Part shown: positions 7,883 to 16,575 of the stretch, piece after piece
Position numbering within the stretch: the first letter of the stretch is position 1
Layout of the letters: the number at the start of each line of letters is the position of its first letter
Origin: Sinorhizobium fredii
GTDB lineage: Bacteria > Pseudomonadota > Alphaproteobacteria > Rhizobiales > Rhizobiaceae
Direction of reading: 5' to 3'
Assembly: GCF_002944405.1 (NCBI RefSeq)
Contig: NZ_CP024310.1
Coordinates: forward strand, 186,001-250,000
Length of the DNA stretch: 64,000 bases
Translations under genes and position numbers: made by a program
The notes under the pieces: generated by a model
Told to the model about the DNA's origin: nothing
Seen by the model: only the letters and a program-made list of their open reading frames with translations
The model's database searches: none

Positions 7883-8647
7883 TTAGACCTCGACGATCTT
7901 CAGTTTCTTGCCAAATGCCCTTCGCTGTTCTGGCGTGACGCGGCTATCAGTGATAATTTGCGAGAGTTCTTCGATGCCGCAGACCCTTGCGAAGGATCTT
8001 TTCCCCAACTTGGAACTGTCGGCGACCAGGACTGCGCAGTCGGCTGCCCGGATCATCGCCTGTTTCACCGGAACTTCGATGACATTGACGTTGCTTACAC
8101 CAAGTTCCACATCCACCGCCTCCGCTCCGATGAAGGCAATATCAACGTGAATCTTGCTGATGTAGTCGACGGTGTTTGGACCGACCAGCGTGTAAACTGT
8201 ATTGACCTGAACGCCACCCGTGACATGCAGGTTGATGTTGCTGCTGTCCGAGAGCAGCAGAGCAATCTGGAGATCATTCGTGATGACGGTCAGGTTCTGC
8301 TTCGATTTGAGGCTATTGGCCACATGCCACGTGGTTGAGCCGCTGTCGACAAGAACGGTCTGGCCATCCTTGATCAAGCTCGCTGCGTACTCACCAAGAT
8401 GGCTCTTGGCCGATGACCGAAACTGCCGCCGCGGCTCATAGGGATAGTCGAAGCTTCCCTTGCTCTCGGCCGGAAGGAAACCTCCCTGTGTGCGAAGGAC
8501 CAGTCCATCTGCTTCCAACCGGGCGAGATCGCGTCTGATCGTCGAGCTGTCGACGCCAAATTCATCCTCGATCACCTTAGAGGGCACATAGCCGGTCTTG
8601 CGTGCGCGCTCGACCATCATGCGGCGCCTCTCGGAAGCGTTAGTCAT
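7883..8647 (-). CDS. DeoR/GlpR-family transcriptional regulator
   Basis: A 254-residue repressor starting MTNASERRRMMVERARKTG. An N-terminal winged helix-turn-helix (EDEFGVDSSTIRRDLARLEADGLVLRTQGGFLP) is followed by the DeoRC sugar-phosphate-binding domain with VDSGSTTWHVA and TNDLQIALLL motifs and a C-terminal VLVADSSKLGKRSF. The frame extends to 8704, but ATG at 8647 gives the normal family N-terminus. DeoR-type proteins sense phosphorylated sugars, consistent with the kinases and isomerases encoded alongside. It is in the same orientation as the ABC operon and probably controls it through the palindrome at 7517-7547. Confidence 0.88.
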   Translation of the reverse strand: MTNASERRRMMVERARKTGYVPSKVIEDEFGVDSSTIRRDLARLEADGLVLRTQGGFLPAESKGSFDYPYEPRRQFRSSAKSHLGEYAASLIKDGQTVLVDSGSTTWHVANSLKSKQNLTVITNDLQIALLLSDSSNINLHVTGGVQVNTVYTLVGPNTVDYISKIHVDIAFIGAEAVDVELGVSNVNVIEVPVKQAMIRAADCAVLVADSSKLGKRSFARVCGIEELSQIITDSRVTPEQRRAFGKKLKIVEV

Positions 8648-9077
8648 AGGGGCTCTCTTCGAATCCTTTTGCACGTTTTCGTGTATCCAGCAGCATTTGT
8701 CCATAATGGCACGCCGTCAAGCGCGCAATGGCTGCCACAATGCGATCACGGCCGTTCCATTGAGGAGATGGGCCGTCGCCGCTCGGGTACTTCCCGTGCC
8801 GGGTCAAGGTGAGACGCCGCTCAGGCCTGAGGGCGACTAGCATGCTGTTTGGGCACGTCGCATTCGACCAATTGCAGGAATCGTTGGTTGCGAGCCCGCG
8901 CAACCAACGCAGAGCCGAATTCGATTCCGACTCATGGAGCCGAGCTTCATACCGTCACGTCTGTGAAAATATCAATAGATCTCAGCCACGCGATCGCGGT
9001 TACCGCCGTCCGCCTCTTGATCCTCGTGATCCCGCTTCATTAACGACAGGCCGCCCATAGCCGCGGCCGGCGACAAG
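8648..9077. other. non-coding stretch at the border of the sugar locus
   Basis: Upstream of the DeoR gene there are some 430 bases without a supported gene. Short frames on both strands (for example plus-strand frames around 8809-9060) have arginine-rich, low-complexity translations typical of shadows. The stretch merges into the decayed MFS transporter relic and probably contains the DeoR promoter; no clear -35/-10 pair was identified. Confidence 0.5.
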
Positions 9078-9654
9078 TTGAGATTGCCCGCCACCATGCT
9101 GCCCTGGTTGGTCGGCGCGATCGCGCCCTTTGCAACGATACCGGAAGGGGAGGTGCTCGACTGGGGTGCGCTCTATCCGAGAAGCGAGCTCGGTGCGCCC
9201 GCCGAGTTCTCGGGCCTGGCCTTTGCCGGGCGACGATGGCGGCGATGCGATTCGCCGGCGATCATGTACGCGACCTCTTCGGCGCCGTGAAGACGCTCCG
9301 CATCTCAGCCCTCATGGCCATCATCGGTTTCCTCATCGCGGGTCTAGCACCGAGTGCCACGGTCGCGATCCTCGGCTTTGCCGTGGCCGGCTTCGGCATT
9401 TCGAACATGGCGCCGATTGCCTTCTCGGCCGGTGGCAATAATCCGGGTGTTGGCCCGGGCGTCGGTCTCGCGTCGCCACCACGCTGGGCTACTCCGGTAT
9501 GCTCGTGGCGCCGGCGCTGATCGGCTTCATAGCTGGGGCGCACCGGTTTTTCCATGGCCTTCGCCTGGCTCCCGTTGCTATTCATCGTCGTCTTGGCTCT
9601 GTCGCACTACGTCGTTTATGCGGATCGCGGCCGGGACGCCGGACGCCGACAATA
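9078..9654 (+). pseudogene. MFS transporter relic (several frameshifts)
   Basis: Fragments of one major-facilitator protein are spread over different frames. The first reads PEGEVLDWGALYPRSELGAPAEFSG. Then comes MAAMRFAGDHVRDLFGAVK followed by membrane-like LRISALMAIIGFLIAGLA. Then a segment that reads GYSGMLVAPALIGFIAGA once one base is restored near 9471. The end reads AFAWLPLLFIVVLALSHYV and stops at 9654. At least three frameshifts (near 9225, 9471 and 9558) and the absence of the N-terminal half show it is dead. A second, shorter relic of the same family occurs at 53,330-53,500. Identification rests on motif-level similarity to rhizobial MFS transporters. Confidence 0.7.
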
Positions 9655-10139
9655 GAGTTCGCTCCGTTCCCTCCTGTGGCTGCGTAATGCTGTGGAACAC
9701 AGCGTCGGTGGCGACGCTGACGCGAATTGGAATATGCTTCACGGTTGTCATGGTTGCTTTGGTTAACAAGGTTGGGTAGGCGCCTATATTCACAGGCATC
9801 GAAGGTGAGCACGATGGCACAAAAAGCGCTCTCCAATTCACCAAAGCGTGTCACCAGAACACGCGCGGAAAACCTAAAGACATCATGAAACGGGAGGCGG
9901 CCAAGGCTCTCGCGGGCTATGAACTGCCCGCCGGCGCGGAGCTTGCGATTGTCTCCAGAAAGCCGGAGTCGAAAAAAAATCGAAAAAACATTCAGCGGTC
10001 GATACGCACAGGTTGCCGAAGTCGTGGCACGCGAGCTTGCCTCGTCGCGTGATGAGGTCAAGCCGGTCGTCGACAAGCGCGCGTTCGAGCCCGACGCGGC
10101 CAGCCGCGCAGTCCTTGAAGGCGTTCGCATCGCGCAAGA
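9655..10139. other. unassigned decayed sequence
   Basis: About 480 bases with no supported gene. Two overlapping plus-strand frames give protein-like pieces (AKALAGYELPAGAELAIVSR near 9890-9960, and YAQVAEVVARELASSRDEV near 10,000-10,050) that may belong to one frameshifted gene, but I do not recognise the family. It lies between the MFS relic and an adenylate-kinase-like relic and is best regarded as degraded coding sequence. Confidence 0.4.
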
Positions 10140-10477
10140 AGATCTGCGCGAAGCTGGAGCAGCTGCTCCAGAGCATGCAGGTGCCACTCGATCGCGTCAT
10201 CCTGTTCGATGTTCCTCTAAGCCTCCTTGAAGAGCGGATTGCCAAAAGAGCCGAAGAGTCGCGCGCCACAGGCGCGCCGCCGCGTTCGGATGACAGCCCG
10301 GAGGTCCTGAAGAAACGAGTGGGAGAGTTTGTGCGCGCGACGGCGGCGTTGTCGCCATTTTATGAGCAAAAAGCACTACTTCGTCGGGTTGATGCAGCGG
10401 AAGACATCGAACGCGTTGCAACTCAGATCCGGGATTTCTTGGAGCTAAACCCAAGGCCCCATCAGCGGCAACCCTGA
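10140..10477 (+). pseudogene. adenylate-kinase-like C-terminal fragment
   Basis: A plus-strand frame ending at 10477 reads KLEQLLQSMQVPLDRVILFDV, then LLEERIAKRAEESRATGAPPR, then DDSPEVLKKRVGEFVRATAAL and SPFYEQKALLRRVDAAEDIE. This order matches the second half of adenylate kinase: the strand before the LID, LID arginines, the DDNPE-like motif and the terminal helices. The N-terminal P-loop half (GxPGxGKGT) is absent upstream, so it is a truncated remnant rather than a functional kinase. It lies among other relics (MFS, thioesterase, chemoreceptor). Confidence 0.6.
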
Positions 10478-10739
10478 GCGCGTATATGTTTGCGATGGCT
10501 TCTTGTATTCATCCCTTAGGATGGCTCCGGGCTTTTGTCCTGGTGACTGAAGTCTGACATCCTGCGCCACGTCTGCGCATCTCTCGTCGACGAAGCTCCA
10601 GTTGTCCTTGTTGCGTCGGCCGAGGTCCGAGAAGGGGAAGCTCGGTCGAGGACAAACCCTGCCTTCAACAATGTTGCATCAAGCGGCGTTGGGGGCCGAC
10701 CGCACGCGTGACGGCCAATTGAGCAGGGTGGAGGAGACA

Positions 10740-10985
10740 TGGACGCGCAGCGACGCGGAAATGACCTTCCCGGACATGGTCACCGCTGACATCCGTGTTG
10801 CCAGACTCGGAAATTCATCCGTCCGGTATGAAATCGGACTCTTTCGAAACGACGAAGAGACCGTGGCGGCCGAGGACTTTTTCGTCCATGTGAACGTCGA
10901 CCACCTGGCGCGGCGTCCCGTGCATTTCGGGCATGTCGTCAGACGCGTGCTTGAGCCGCTGCTGGGCAGCGATGTGTTCCATAAC
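10740..10985 (+). pseudogene. acyl-CoA thioesterase-like fragment (hot-dog fold)
   Basis: The frame covering this stretch reads DMVTADIRVARLGNSSVRYE, then IGLFRNDEETVAAEDFFVHV and NVDHLARRPVHFGHVVRRVL. This resembles the C-terminal half of 4-hydroxybenzoyl-CoA-thioesterase-like hot-dog proteins (central strands, then the VHV...D..tRRPV segment). The N-terminal half with the catalytic Asp/His region is missing and the frame runs directly into a chemoreceptor remnant, so it is a truncated relic. The family call is by eye only. Confidence 0.5.
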
Positions 10986-10989
10986 CGCC

Positions 10990-11099
10990 AAGGTGGGCTG
11001 CTTGGCAAAGAGGTCCGGAATTGGCGGAGCGGTTCGCCAGTGCCGCTAAGGACATCAAAGGACTATTGTAACCTCCCAACAGCACGCAGGCCAAGGCGT
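10990..11099 (+). pseudogene. chemoreceptor (MCP) signalling-domain relic, left copy
   Basis: After a one-base frameshift near 11017 the sequence reads ELAERFASAAKDIKGLL and then a stop, matching the hallmark hairpin-tip region of methyl-accepting chemotaxis proteins (VRELAQRSAxAAKEIKxLI). DNA at 11018-11099 is about 90 percent identical by my hand alignment to 54908-54988, where a second MCP relic lies. Only some 35 codons remain. It is distinct from the intact chemoreceptor gene at 49537-51417. Confidence 0.65.
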
Positions 11100-11490
11100 A
11101 GTCGTCCGTGAACTATCCGTACGCCTCTGATAACGTTCGCTGGTCTTTTATGACGCCGTCGGCAAAGCCATCCAGACCTGCTTCGCGCCTTGCCAAATTG
11201 ATGGGAAGGAAAACGAGCTTGTCTACGGCTGCCTGTGGACTCGCGATTGGCCGTTGACCGCAGCTTGGCCGTTGACCGCAGCTTGGCGCAGATCGAGGAT
11301 CACGAGATCGCGATAGCCTTCCAGGTTGTTGGCACGGCTCAGCAAGCGCCTTGCCAACGCCTTCACACCGGCCGCCTGCTTCAACCACAATGACTTTCTT
11401 CCGAGATAGTTGGCGTTGTTCCGCCCGGTAGCTCGGAGCTTCAACGCCGCAGTGTGTGCCCTTTTATGAAACGTGAAACCACCAACAGCG
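11100..11490. other. non-coding or decayed stretch before the catabolic island
   Basis: No gene can be supported. Minus-strand frames across 11223-11576 and 11113-11388 have no recognisable family. The stretch contains an 18-bp tandem duplication (11247-11282) and leads into the first regulon promoter at 11491. Confidence 0.45.
11247..11282. repeat. 18-bp tandem duplication
   Basis: TTGGCCGTTGACCGCAGC occurs twice in direct succession (11247-11264 and 11265-11282), and a third partial unit (TTGGCGCAG) follows. It lies in non-coding sequence and looks like a simple slippage duplication; no function is suggested. Confidence 0.8.
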
Positions 11491-11520
11491 ATTGACAGAT
11501 TATCATACAATCTGCCAAGA
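11491..11520 (+). promoter_or_regulatory. regulon promoter/operator site 1
   Basis: TTGACA at 11492-11497 is followed by the 17-base spacer GATTATCATACAATCTG (11498-11514), a divergent version of the island's common GATTGTCTGATAATCTG element; a weak -10 (CCAAGA) would follow. It sits 24 to 47 bases upstream of the MBL-fold gene at 11538 and would drive the three-gene unit of MBL hydrolase, alcohol dehydrogenase and MBL hydrolase. Confidence 0.6.
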
Positions 11521-11537
11521 AGTTGTAGAGGAACACG

Positions 11538-12446
11538 ATGGGAGGAAAATCGGTGTCTCTTAACAAACATCACCAAGCGAAGCTTCCCTACTTTTATCCA
11601 TTTGGATTCGGCGACGGAAAAATCACTATCCTGTCCGACGGGCCGCTAGCGCTAGGCGACCCAGGAACGAACTTTTTAGGCGTAGACGAAAGCACGGTCA
11701 GCGGAATGCTAGAACGCAATTTTCTGCCGACGAACAATGTCGTGCTTGAGCAGAACGTGCCGCTTGTTGAAATAAATGGGAGGACAATTTTGTTCGATAC
11801 CGGGATGGGTTCCTCCAAGGTTTTTGGCCCTACCACGGGTCGACTCTTAACCAGCCTTGAGGAAGCGGGCCGAGATCCGACGGAGATCGATGCCGTAGTT
11901 CTGTCGCACGCTCATATCGATCATATTGGCGGGCTCTGCGATGCGAGTGGCAATCTTAATTTCCCAAACGCCGAGATATTCATCAGTGAGCGAGACTTCA
12001 CAGACTGGACGGATGGGTCGTCGATCGACTCTTCTTTTCACTTTCAGATCGAAAATGCCCGGAGAAACCTGCTCCCGCACAAGGACCGCACCTTCTTTTT
12101 CAAGGATGGGGAGGAGTTCTTGCCCGGTATCCAGGCGATTTCCGCCCCCGGCCACACGCTCGGCCATCACTGCTTTATGATTCAATCCGGAAACGATCGC
12201 CTCTGCTTCCTCGGCGATCTTACACATCATCATATCCTATTGATGGAGCGGCCGATGATGGAATTCAAATATGATACGGACCCGAAGTTGTCAGCGATAT
12301 CTCGTACGCGCGTGCTGGACATGCTTGCGAAAGATCGAATTGCGGTGATGTCCTATCACTTCGCATGGCCGGGTGCTGGTCACGTGGTGCGGAATGGAGA
12401 CGGATTCCGCTACATCCCGGCTCCAATGCAGTTGCTTGCAAATTGA
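11538..12446 (+). CDS. metallo-beta-lactamase-fold hydrolase
   Basis: A 302-residue MBL-fold protein. The zinc motif SHAHIDHIGG lies at residues 123-132, an earlier strand has LFDTGMG, and later metal ligands are in SAPGHTLGHH and CFLGDLTHHH. The fold covers lactonases, thioesterases and other hydrolases that use one or two zinc ions. ATG at 11538 is used; GTG at 11553 is an attractive alternative because GGGAGGA stands eight bases before it, as at many starts here. It is the first gene of a unit with a zinc alcohol dehydrogenase and a second MBL protein, behind regulon site 1. Lactone or ester hydrolysis is the likely role; the substrate is unknown. Confidence 0.82.
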   Translation: MGGKSVSLNKHHQAKLPYFYPFGFGDGKITILSDGPLALGDPGTNFLGVDESTVSGMLERNFLPTNNVVLEQNVPLVEINGRTILFDTGMGSSKVFGPTTGRLLTSLEEAGRDPTEIDAVVLSHAHIDHIGGLCDASGNLNFPNAEIFISERDFTDWTDGSSIDSSFHFQIENARRNLLPHKDRTFFFKDGEEFLPGIQAISAPGHTLGHHCFMIQSGNDRLCFLGDLTHHHILLMERPMMEFKYDTDPKLSAISRTRVLDMLAKDRIAVMSYHFAWPGAGHVVRNGDGFRYIPAPMQLLAN

Positions 12447-12458
12447 TAGGAATCAGAC

Positions 12459-13586
12459 ATGCAAACGCGTTCGGCAATCCTCAGGGAGTCGGGTCTGCCG
12501 AAGCCCTACTCCGATTCGAAACCCCTCAAAATCGAGCTTGTGGAACTAACGCCGCCTGGCCCTATGGAGGTCCTAGTCAAGATCAAGGCTGCCGGGGTCT
12601 GCCACTCCGACCTATCCGCAATCAATGGCGACAGACCGCGTCCTCTTCCAGTCGCTCTCGGCCATGAGGCATCTGGCGTCGTCGAAGCAACCGGGCCGGG
12701 CGTGGAGAACGTCGATGTTGGTGACCACGTGGTCATGTCATTTTTACCGGTCTGCGGTCATTGTTCATTCTGCGTTGAAGGCCGGGCAAGCCTCTGCGAA
12801 CCGGGTTATGAGGCCAATGCTGCGGGGACGCTTCTGTCGGGCAGCAAGCATATCCGTCTGAAAGGATACGAAATTAACCATCACAGTGGAGTCTCTGCCT
12901 TTTCCGAGTATTCTGTTGTGTCGGCGAACTCGGTTGTCAAAGTGACCAAGGATATTGACTTGGCAGAAGCCGCGCTTTTCGGTTGCGCGGTTTTGACTGG
13001 CGTTGGAGCGGTGATGAACACCTGCGATGTCCGCCCAGGCCAAAGTGTCGCGGTAATCGGCCTCGGCGGTGTCGGCCTTTCGGCGATCCTCGGCGCCGTC
13101 GCGAGTGGAGCTGGCAATATCATTGCGATCGACCTCGTCCAAGCCAAGCTTGACCTTGCCAAGGAGCTGGGGGCGACCAAAACCTTTCTGGCGAGCTCGC
13201 CAGACATTGTGGCTCAGGTAAAAAGCGCGACGAGCGGTGGGGTAGATTACGCAATCGAGATGGCTGGATCCAAAAAGGCGTTCGAACTCGCATATGAGAT
13301 TACCCGGCGGGGCGGGATGACCGCAACCGCAGGACTGGCCAATGTCAATTCCCGTTTCGAGATCTCGCCTTTGCCGTTGGTCGGAGAAGAGAGAACGATC
13401 AAGGGGAGCTATATGGGCTCGTGCGTGCCATCGCGCGACATACCCCGGTATATCGAAATGTATCTCAAAGGGAAGCTGCCAGTTGTCAAATTGCTGTCGA
13501 GCACCGGTCCCCTTGACGAGATTAACGAAGCGTTTGACCGCCTCGATCGAGCCGAGATCAATCGACACCTCGTCGTTATGAGCTGA
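12459..13586 (+). CDS. zinc-dependent alcohol dehydrogenase (MDR superfamily)
   Basis: A 375-residue medium-chain dehydrogenase. Catalytic zinc ligands are in AAGVCHSDLS and GHEASGVVEA, the structural-zinc lobe is CGHCSFCVEGRASLC, and the NAD-binding fold has VIGLGGVGLSAIL. The length and extra loop place it near the class III/NDMA-like alcohol dehydrogenases. It starts 12 bases after the MBL stop and is followed 18 bases later by a second MBL gene, so the three are one operon. It would oxidise an alcohol intermediate, or reduce an aldehyde, in the putative pathway. It is one of four MDR dehydrogenases in the island. Confidence 0.88.
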   Translation: MQTRSAILRESGLPKPYSDSKPLKIELVELTPPGPMEVLVKIKAAGVCHSDLSAINGDRPRPLPVALGHEASGVVEATGPGVENVDVGDHVVMSFLPVCGHCSFCVEGRASLCEPGYEANAAGTLLSGSKHIRLKGYEINHHSGVSAFSEYSVVSANSVVKVTKDIDLAEAALFGCAVLTGVGAVMNTCDVRPGQSVAVIGLGGVGLSAILGAVASGAGNIIAIDLVQAKLDLAKELGATKTFLASSPDIVAQVKSATSGGVDYAIEMAGSKKAFELAYEITRRGGMTATAGLANVNSRFEISPLPLVGEERTIKGSYMGSCVPSRDIPRYIEMYLKGKLPVVKLLSSTGPLDEINEAFDRLDRAEINRHLVVMS

Positions 13587-13604
13587 TATTGGGGGAGACT
13601 TCTC

Positions 13605-14381
13605 TTGCACGAGTGGAAAGCACTGGCCATCCATTATGGCACCGCGCAACGGCCAGTGAGTGATCTGGCGCTTGAGATCAATGACCTTCACGAAGCTGCA
13701 TCACGCATCGATTATTTCGTGTGGCTAATCCGCCTTCCAAACCGCCTCATCCTCGTTGACACCGGTTTTAACGCCGAGGAGGGGGCAGCCAGAGGACGGA
13801 CTCTGTTGATCCATCCGGTCGCAGCTCTGAGCCGCCTTGGCATCGAACACAGCGATATTACAGATGTCGTCGTGACGCACCTGCATTACGATCATGCAGG
13901 AAACCTTCCAGCCTTCCCCAAAGCTACTTTTCATATCCAGGACCGGGAAATGGCTTATGGCACGGGGCGATGTATGTGCCATGAGCGAATGCGTCGGCCC
14001 TTTGCCGCAGAAGGGGTCGTCGACGCGGTTCGGCTCGTTTTCCAGTCAAGGGTTTGCTTCCATGACGGTGAAGCCGAAATCGCTCCGGGATGCAAGTTAC
14101 ACTTGGTGGGCGGGCACTCGAAGGGGCTGCAGGTTGTCACCCTGACGGCAGGCGACGCCTTGCTCGTCATCGCCTCGGACGCGCTTCATTTTCAAAGCTA
14201 CCTTACGAACGATAACGCGTTTCCTTTATTTGCCGACTACGCAGAGGTAATGGAAGCATATAACAAACTTCGCATTCTCGCGGGGCGGAATGGCCTCATC
14301 ATTCCAGGGCACGACCCTGTGGTACTCGACAGATTTTCGGCTTTGGCGACGGACCTCCCATTCGCTAGGGTCCTTCTCTAA
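13605..14381 (+). CDS. metallo-beta-lactamase-fold protein, AHL-lactonase-like
   Basis: A 258-residue MBL-fold hydrolase starting with TTG at 13605, seven bases after GGGGGAGA. The zinc motif THLHYDHAGN, the QDREMAY segment, a GRCMCH stretch, LVGGHSKGLQ and a final IPGHDP give the arrangement seen in the N-acyl-homoserine lactonase-like branch. Such enzymes open lactone rings. The protein is distinct from the MBL protein at 11538, so this operon encodes two hydrolases flanking an alcohol dehydrogenase. Genuine quorum quenching is possible, but the catabolic neighbourhood favours a pathway lactone as substrate. Confidence 0.8.
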   Translation: MHEWKALAIHYGTAQRPVSDLALEINDLHEAASRIDYFVWLIRLPNRLILVDTGFNAEEGAARGRTLLIHPVAALSRLGIEHSDITDVVVTHLHYDHAGNLPAFPKATFHIQDREMAYGTGRCMCHERMRRPFAAEGVVDAVRLVFQSRVCFHDGEAEIAPGCKLHLVGGHSKGLQVVTLTAGDALLVIASDALHFQSYLTNDNAFPLFADYAEVMEAYNKLRILAGRNGLIIPGHDPVVLDRFSALATDLPFARVLL

Positions 14382-14419
14382 CGGCCATCCGCCCAACCGT
14401 TCAGATTTTTCGCTGTTTC

Positions 14420-14442
14420 GCAGACAATCGGGTTGTCCTACG
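14420..14442 (+). promoter_or_regulatory. candidate autoregulatory operator of GntR-1 (site 2)
   Basis: CAGACAAT at 14421-14428, then CGGG, then TTGTCCTA at 14433-14440 form an imperfect inverted repeat (GACAA/TTGTC arms). CAGACAAT is the complement of the ATTGTCTG half of the regulon element. It lies about 50-70 bases upstream of the first GntR gene, a usual place for autoregulation. Confidence 0.45.
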
Positions 14443-14492
14443 AAACGAACGCGCGGTATACATTGAACCTGTGGCTTTGGGTTTGAATGTGA

Positions 14493-15182
14493 ATGGGAAC
14501 GATGGACCTTCAGATTGCGCGTAAGAACGCCTCCTTGCGGATCCAGGTCGAGGATAAGCTCCGGCAGGCAATTTCAAGCGGCCGTTTCCAGCCCGGGCAG
14601 CGGCTGGTGGAGCGAGAGCTGTGCGAACTTATCGGGGTCGGCCGAACCTCAATTCGAGAAGCCTTGCGCCAGCTGGAGGCCGAAGGGCTTATAACCAGCT
14701 ATCCACATCGCGGCCCGGTCGTCAGCACCATCAGCTACGACGAGGCCGTACAGCTCTATAGAGTGCGGGCGCTACTCGAGAGCTTCGCCGGACAGGAGTT
14801 CGCCGAAAAAGGTTCGGACGAAGATATCGCTGCTCTGCTCAACACCGTCGAAGAATTTGCGGCTGCTGCTGATCGCGGTTCCTCAACGCGAATCATTGAA
14901 GCGAAGACCGCCTTCTACGATTGCTTGATGACCGGCAGTAAGAACGTGTTCGTCAAGCAAATGCTAACATCGCTGCACAACCGTGTCACACTGTTGCGGC
15001 TGACGTCGATGACCCAGCCCGGTCGTCTGCAACACAGCGTTTCCGAGATAAGAGGAATCGCTGCCGCTATTCAGCAGCGTGATGGCGAAAAGGCCGCTGC
15101 GCTTTGCAAGCAGCATATCGAAACCGCGGCTAAAGTGGCCTTGGACTACCTGAGCAAGAACCCAGTCGAAACCCCAGAGTAA
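14493..15182 (+). CDS. GntR-family regulator with FCD domain (GntR-1)
   Basis: A 229-residue regulator. The N-terminal winged helix has LRQAISSGRFQPGQRLVERE and the recognition-helix sequence GVGRTSIREALRQLEAEGLI (residues about 25-65); the rest is an all-helical FCD effector domain. ATG at 14493 is used, with ATG at 14502 an equally good start. It is strongly similar over its whole length to the second regulator at 25158-25847, for example in the GRFxPGQRLVERELCE, HRGPVVSTI and TSMTQPGRL segments. Proteins of this class are usually repressors released by a carboxylate or sugar-acid ligand. It is the best candidate, with its paralogue, to bind the repeated GATTGTCTG element upstream of genes across 11.5-41.9 kb. 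Confidence 0.9.
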   Translation: MGTMDLQIARKNASLRIQVEDKLRQAISSGRFQPGQRLVERELCELIGVGRTSIREALRQLEAEGLITSYPHRGPVVSTISYDEAVQLYRVRALLESFAGQEFAEKGSDEDIAALLNTVEEFAAAADRGSSTRIIEAKTAFYDCLMTGSKNVFVKQMLTSLHNRVTLLRLTSMTQPGRLQHSVSEIRGIAAAIQQRDGEKAAALCKQHIETAAKVALDYLSKNPVETPE

Positions 15183-15215
15183 ATCGACATAAACCGGCAT
15201 GTTCGACCGGTTGAG

Positions 15216-15246
15216 ATTGACAGATTGTCTGCCAATCTGCTTACGT
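15216..15246 (+). promoter_or_regulatory. regulon promoter/operator site 3
   Basis: TTGACA at 15217-15222 is followed by GATTGTCTGCCAATCTG (15223-15239), then CTTACG where a -10 box would stand. The spacer contains the palindromic arms CAGATT and AATCTG. It lies about 70-95 bases upstream of the fused SCP2-hydrolase gene. Confidence 0.7.
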
Positions 15247-15312
15247 TTCCTTGGGAGGGTGAAGCGCGAGCAGGATGGCCTCCCGGCAACGTCATTTTCT
15301 TAGGGAGGACCT

Positions 15313-16542
15313 ATGGGCGCCCATGCCGAGCTAAATAAACGCATAGCCCTTGCGATTGATGATCCGGAATTGCCGCGACTGACTCCAGGTCTGACGACAC
15401 GAATCTCGTTTCATGTTGGATCAGGAGCGTCGACGCTTGCTGTAGAGAACGGACTGGTTGCGTTCGATAGGGCGGTCGGAGATGCTGAGGTTAATCTGAG
15501 GGCCGCAGAGGAAGCCTGGGAAAAGGTGATGCAGGTGCCGCCGCCCGCAACCTTTCACTCGTTCACTGCCTTTCAACTAGCCAACCCCGAATTCACACTA
15601 TCCGGTTCTCCTGTAGCAATCGCTCAAGCCCGCCCGGCTATAGAACGACTGTTCGAAATCGTTGTGGCGTCTCCGCCGATCGTTGTCGCAAAGGTCGATC
15701 GAAACATCGAACAGGTGACCGGACGATATAAACAGGTAAACATCGGTGGCGTGGAGCACGACATCTACTACGAGGAAGCTGGAGCAGGGACGCCGATCCT
15801 CTTCCTCCATACGGCTGGGGCAGACAGCCGCCAGTTTCTGCCACAACTTTCCGACACCGGGCTCGCTCGCTCGAACCGAATGATTGCAGTTGATCTACCA
15901 TTTCATGGACGCTCGATGCCACCGTTGAGTTGGGATGGCTCGCCCTATCAGCTCACGAAGGAACTCTATCTGTCCTGGTGCACAGCGATACTTGACCAAA
16001 TTGTCGGGGACAGAGCAGTTGTCATCGGAGGATCGATGGGGGCTGCGATGAGCATGGTACTAGCCGCGGAGCGGCCGGAACGGTTGCTGGGAGTGATCGC
16101 CATAGAACCACCTTTCAGGTCAAAGGGGCGTCGCAATCCTTTTCAGCACAACGTCAATGTTCATGGGTCGCTTCACAACTCAGCCTATGTCCGCGGAATT
16201 ATGAGTCCACTCAGCCCTCAAGCTGAGCGACGCCGTGCCAGTTGGATCTACTCGCAGGGTGCCCCAGGGGTTTATCCAGGCGATCTTTCCTTCTACAGCG
16301 ACGAATTTGATGGGGCCGTCGTCGGTCCGAAGATCGACGCCAAGCGAACGCCGACCGTTCTCCTTTCCGGAACATATGATTACTCTGCGACGCCTGCAGA
16401 CGGAGAAAAGCTCGCGGATCTTATTCCCGGGAGCCGTCATGTCGTCATGGACGGCCTCGGGCATTTCCCAATGTGCGAAAATCCCGATTATTTCCGTAGC
16501 TTTTTGGAAGACGCTATTCGGTTCGTCGAAGACAATGCCTAA
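15313..16542 (+). CDS. alpha/beta-hydrolase fused to an N-terminal SCP2-like domain
   Basis: A 409-residue two-domain protein starting ATG after AGGGAGGACCT. Residues 1-130 resemble a small SCP2-like domain (VENGLVAFDRAVGDAEVNLR, AEEAWEKVMQ, then a helical end). From about residue 140 an alpha/beta-hydrolase follows: oxyanion region LFLHTAGADSRQF, VDLPFHGRS, the nucleophile elbow GGSMGAAMS, an acid in GTYDYS and the catalytic His in GLGHFP. The hydrolase half aligns clearly with the protein at 27806-28702, which is encoded separately from an SCP2-like protein by an adjacent gene, so this is a fusion of the same module. It probably cleaves an ester, lactone or C-C bond of a hydrophobic intermediate. 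It stands alone behind site 3. Confidence 0.82.
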   Translation: MGAHAELNKRIALAIDDPELPRLTPGLTTRISFHVGSGASTLAVENGLVAFDRAVGDAEVNLRAAEEAWEKVMQVPPPATFHSFTAFQLANPEFTLSGSPVAIAQARPAIERLFEIVVASPPIVVAKVDRNIEQVTGRYKQVNIGGVEHDIYYEEAGAGTPILFLHTAGADSRQFLPQLSDTGLARSNRMIAVDLPFHGRSMPPLSWDGSPYQLTKELYLSWCTAILDQIVGDRAVVIGGSMGAAMSMVLAAERPERLLGVIAIEPPFRSKGRRNPFQHNVNVHGSLHNSAYVRGIMSPLSPQAERRRASWIYSQGAPGVYPGDLSFYSDEFDGAVVGPKIDAKRTPTVLLSGTYDYSATPADGEKLADLIPGSRHVVMDGLGHFPMCENPDYFRSFLEDAIRFVEDNA

Positions 16543-16546
16543 AAAA

Positions 16547-16570
16547 GGGGCGGCATGAAAATGCCGCCCC
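16547..16570 (-). terminator. intrinsic terminator between convergent genes
   Basis: GGGGCGGCAT (16547-16556), the loop GAAA and ATGCCGCCCC (16561-16570) form a perfect 10-bp GC-rich stem. Six A residues at 16541-16546 give a U-run for the minus-strand transcript of the SDR gene; for the plus-strand hydrolase transcript there is no U-run, so termination in that direction would be weaker. Confidence 0.85.
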
Positions 16571-16575
16571 TCCGT

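Noticed and set aside
11223-11576. Minus-strand frame that faintly suggested a response-regulator receiver domain (DLVILDL)
   Set aside because: Only one short motif; no phosphoacceptor context or output domain, and it runs across the regulon promoter.
13605-14381. Interpretation as a dedicated quorum-quenching lactonase
   Set aside because: The family resemblance is real, but the gene is embedded in a catabolic operon with no luxI/luxR genes nearby, so a pathway lactone is more likely.
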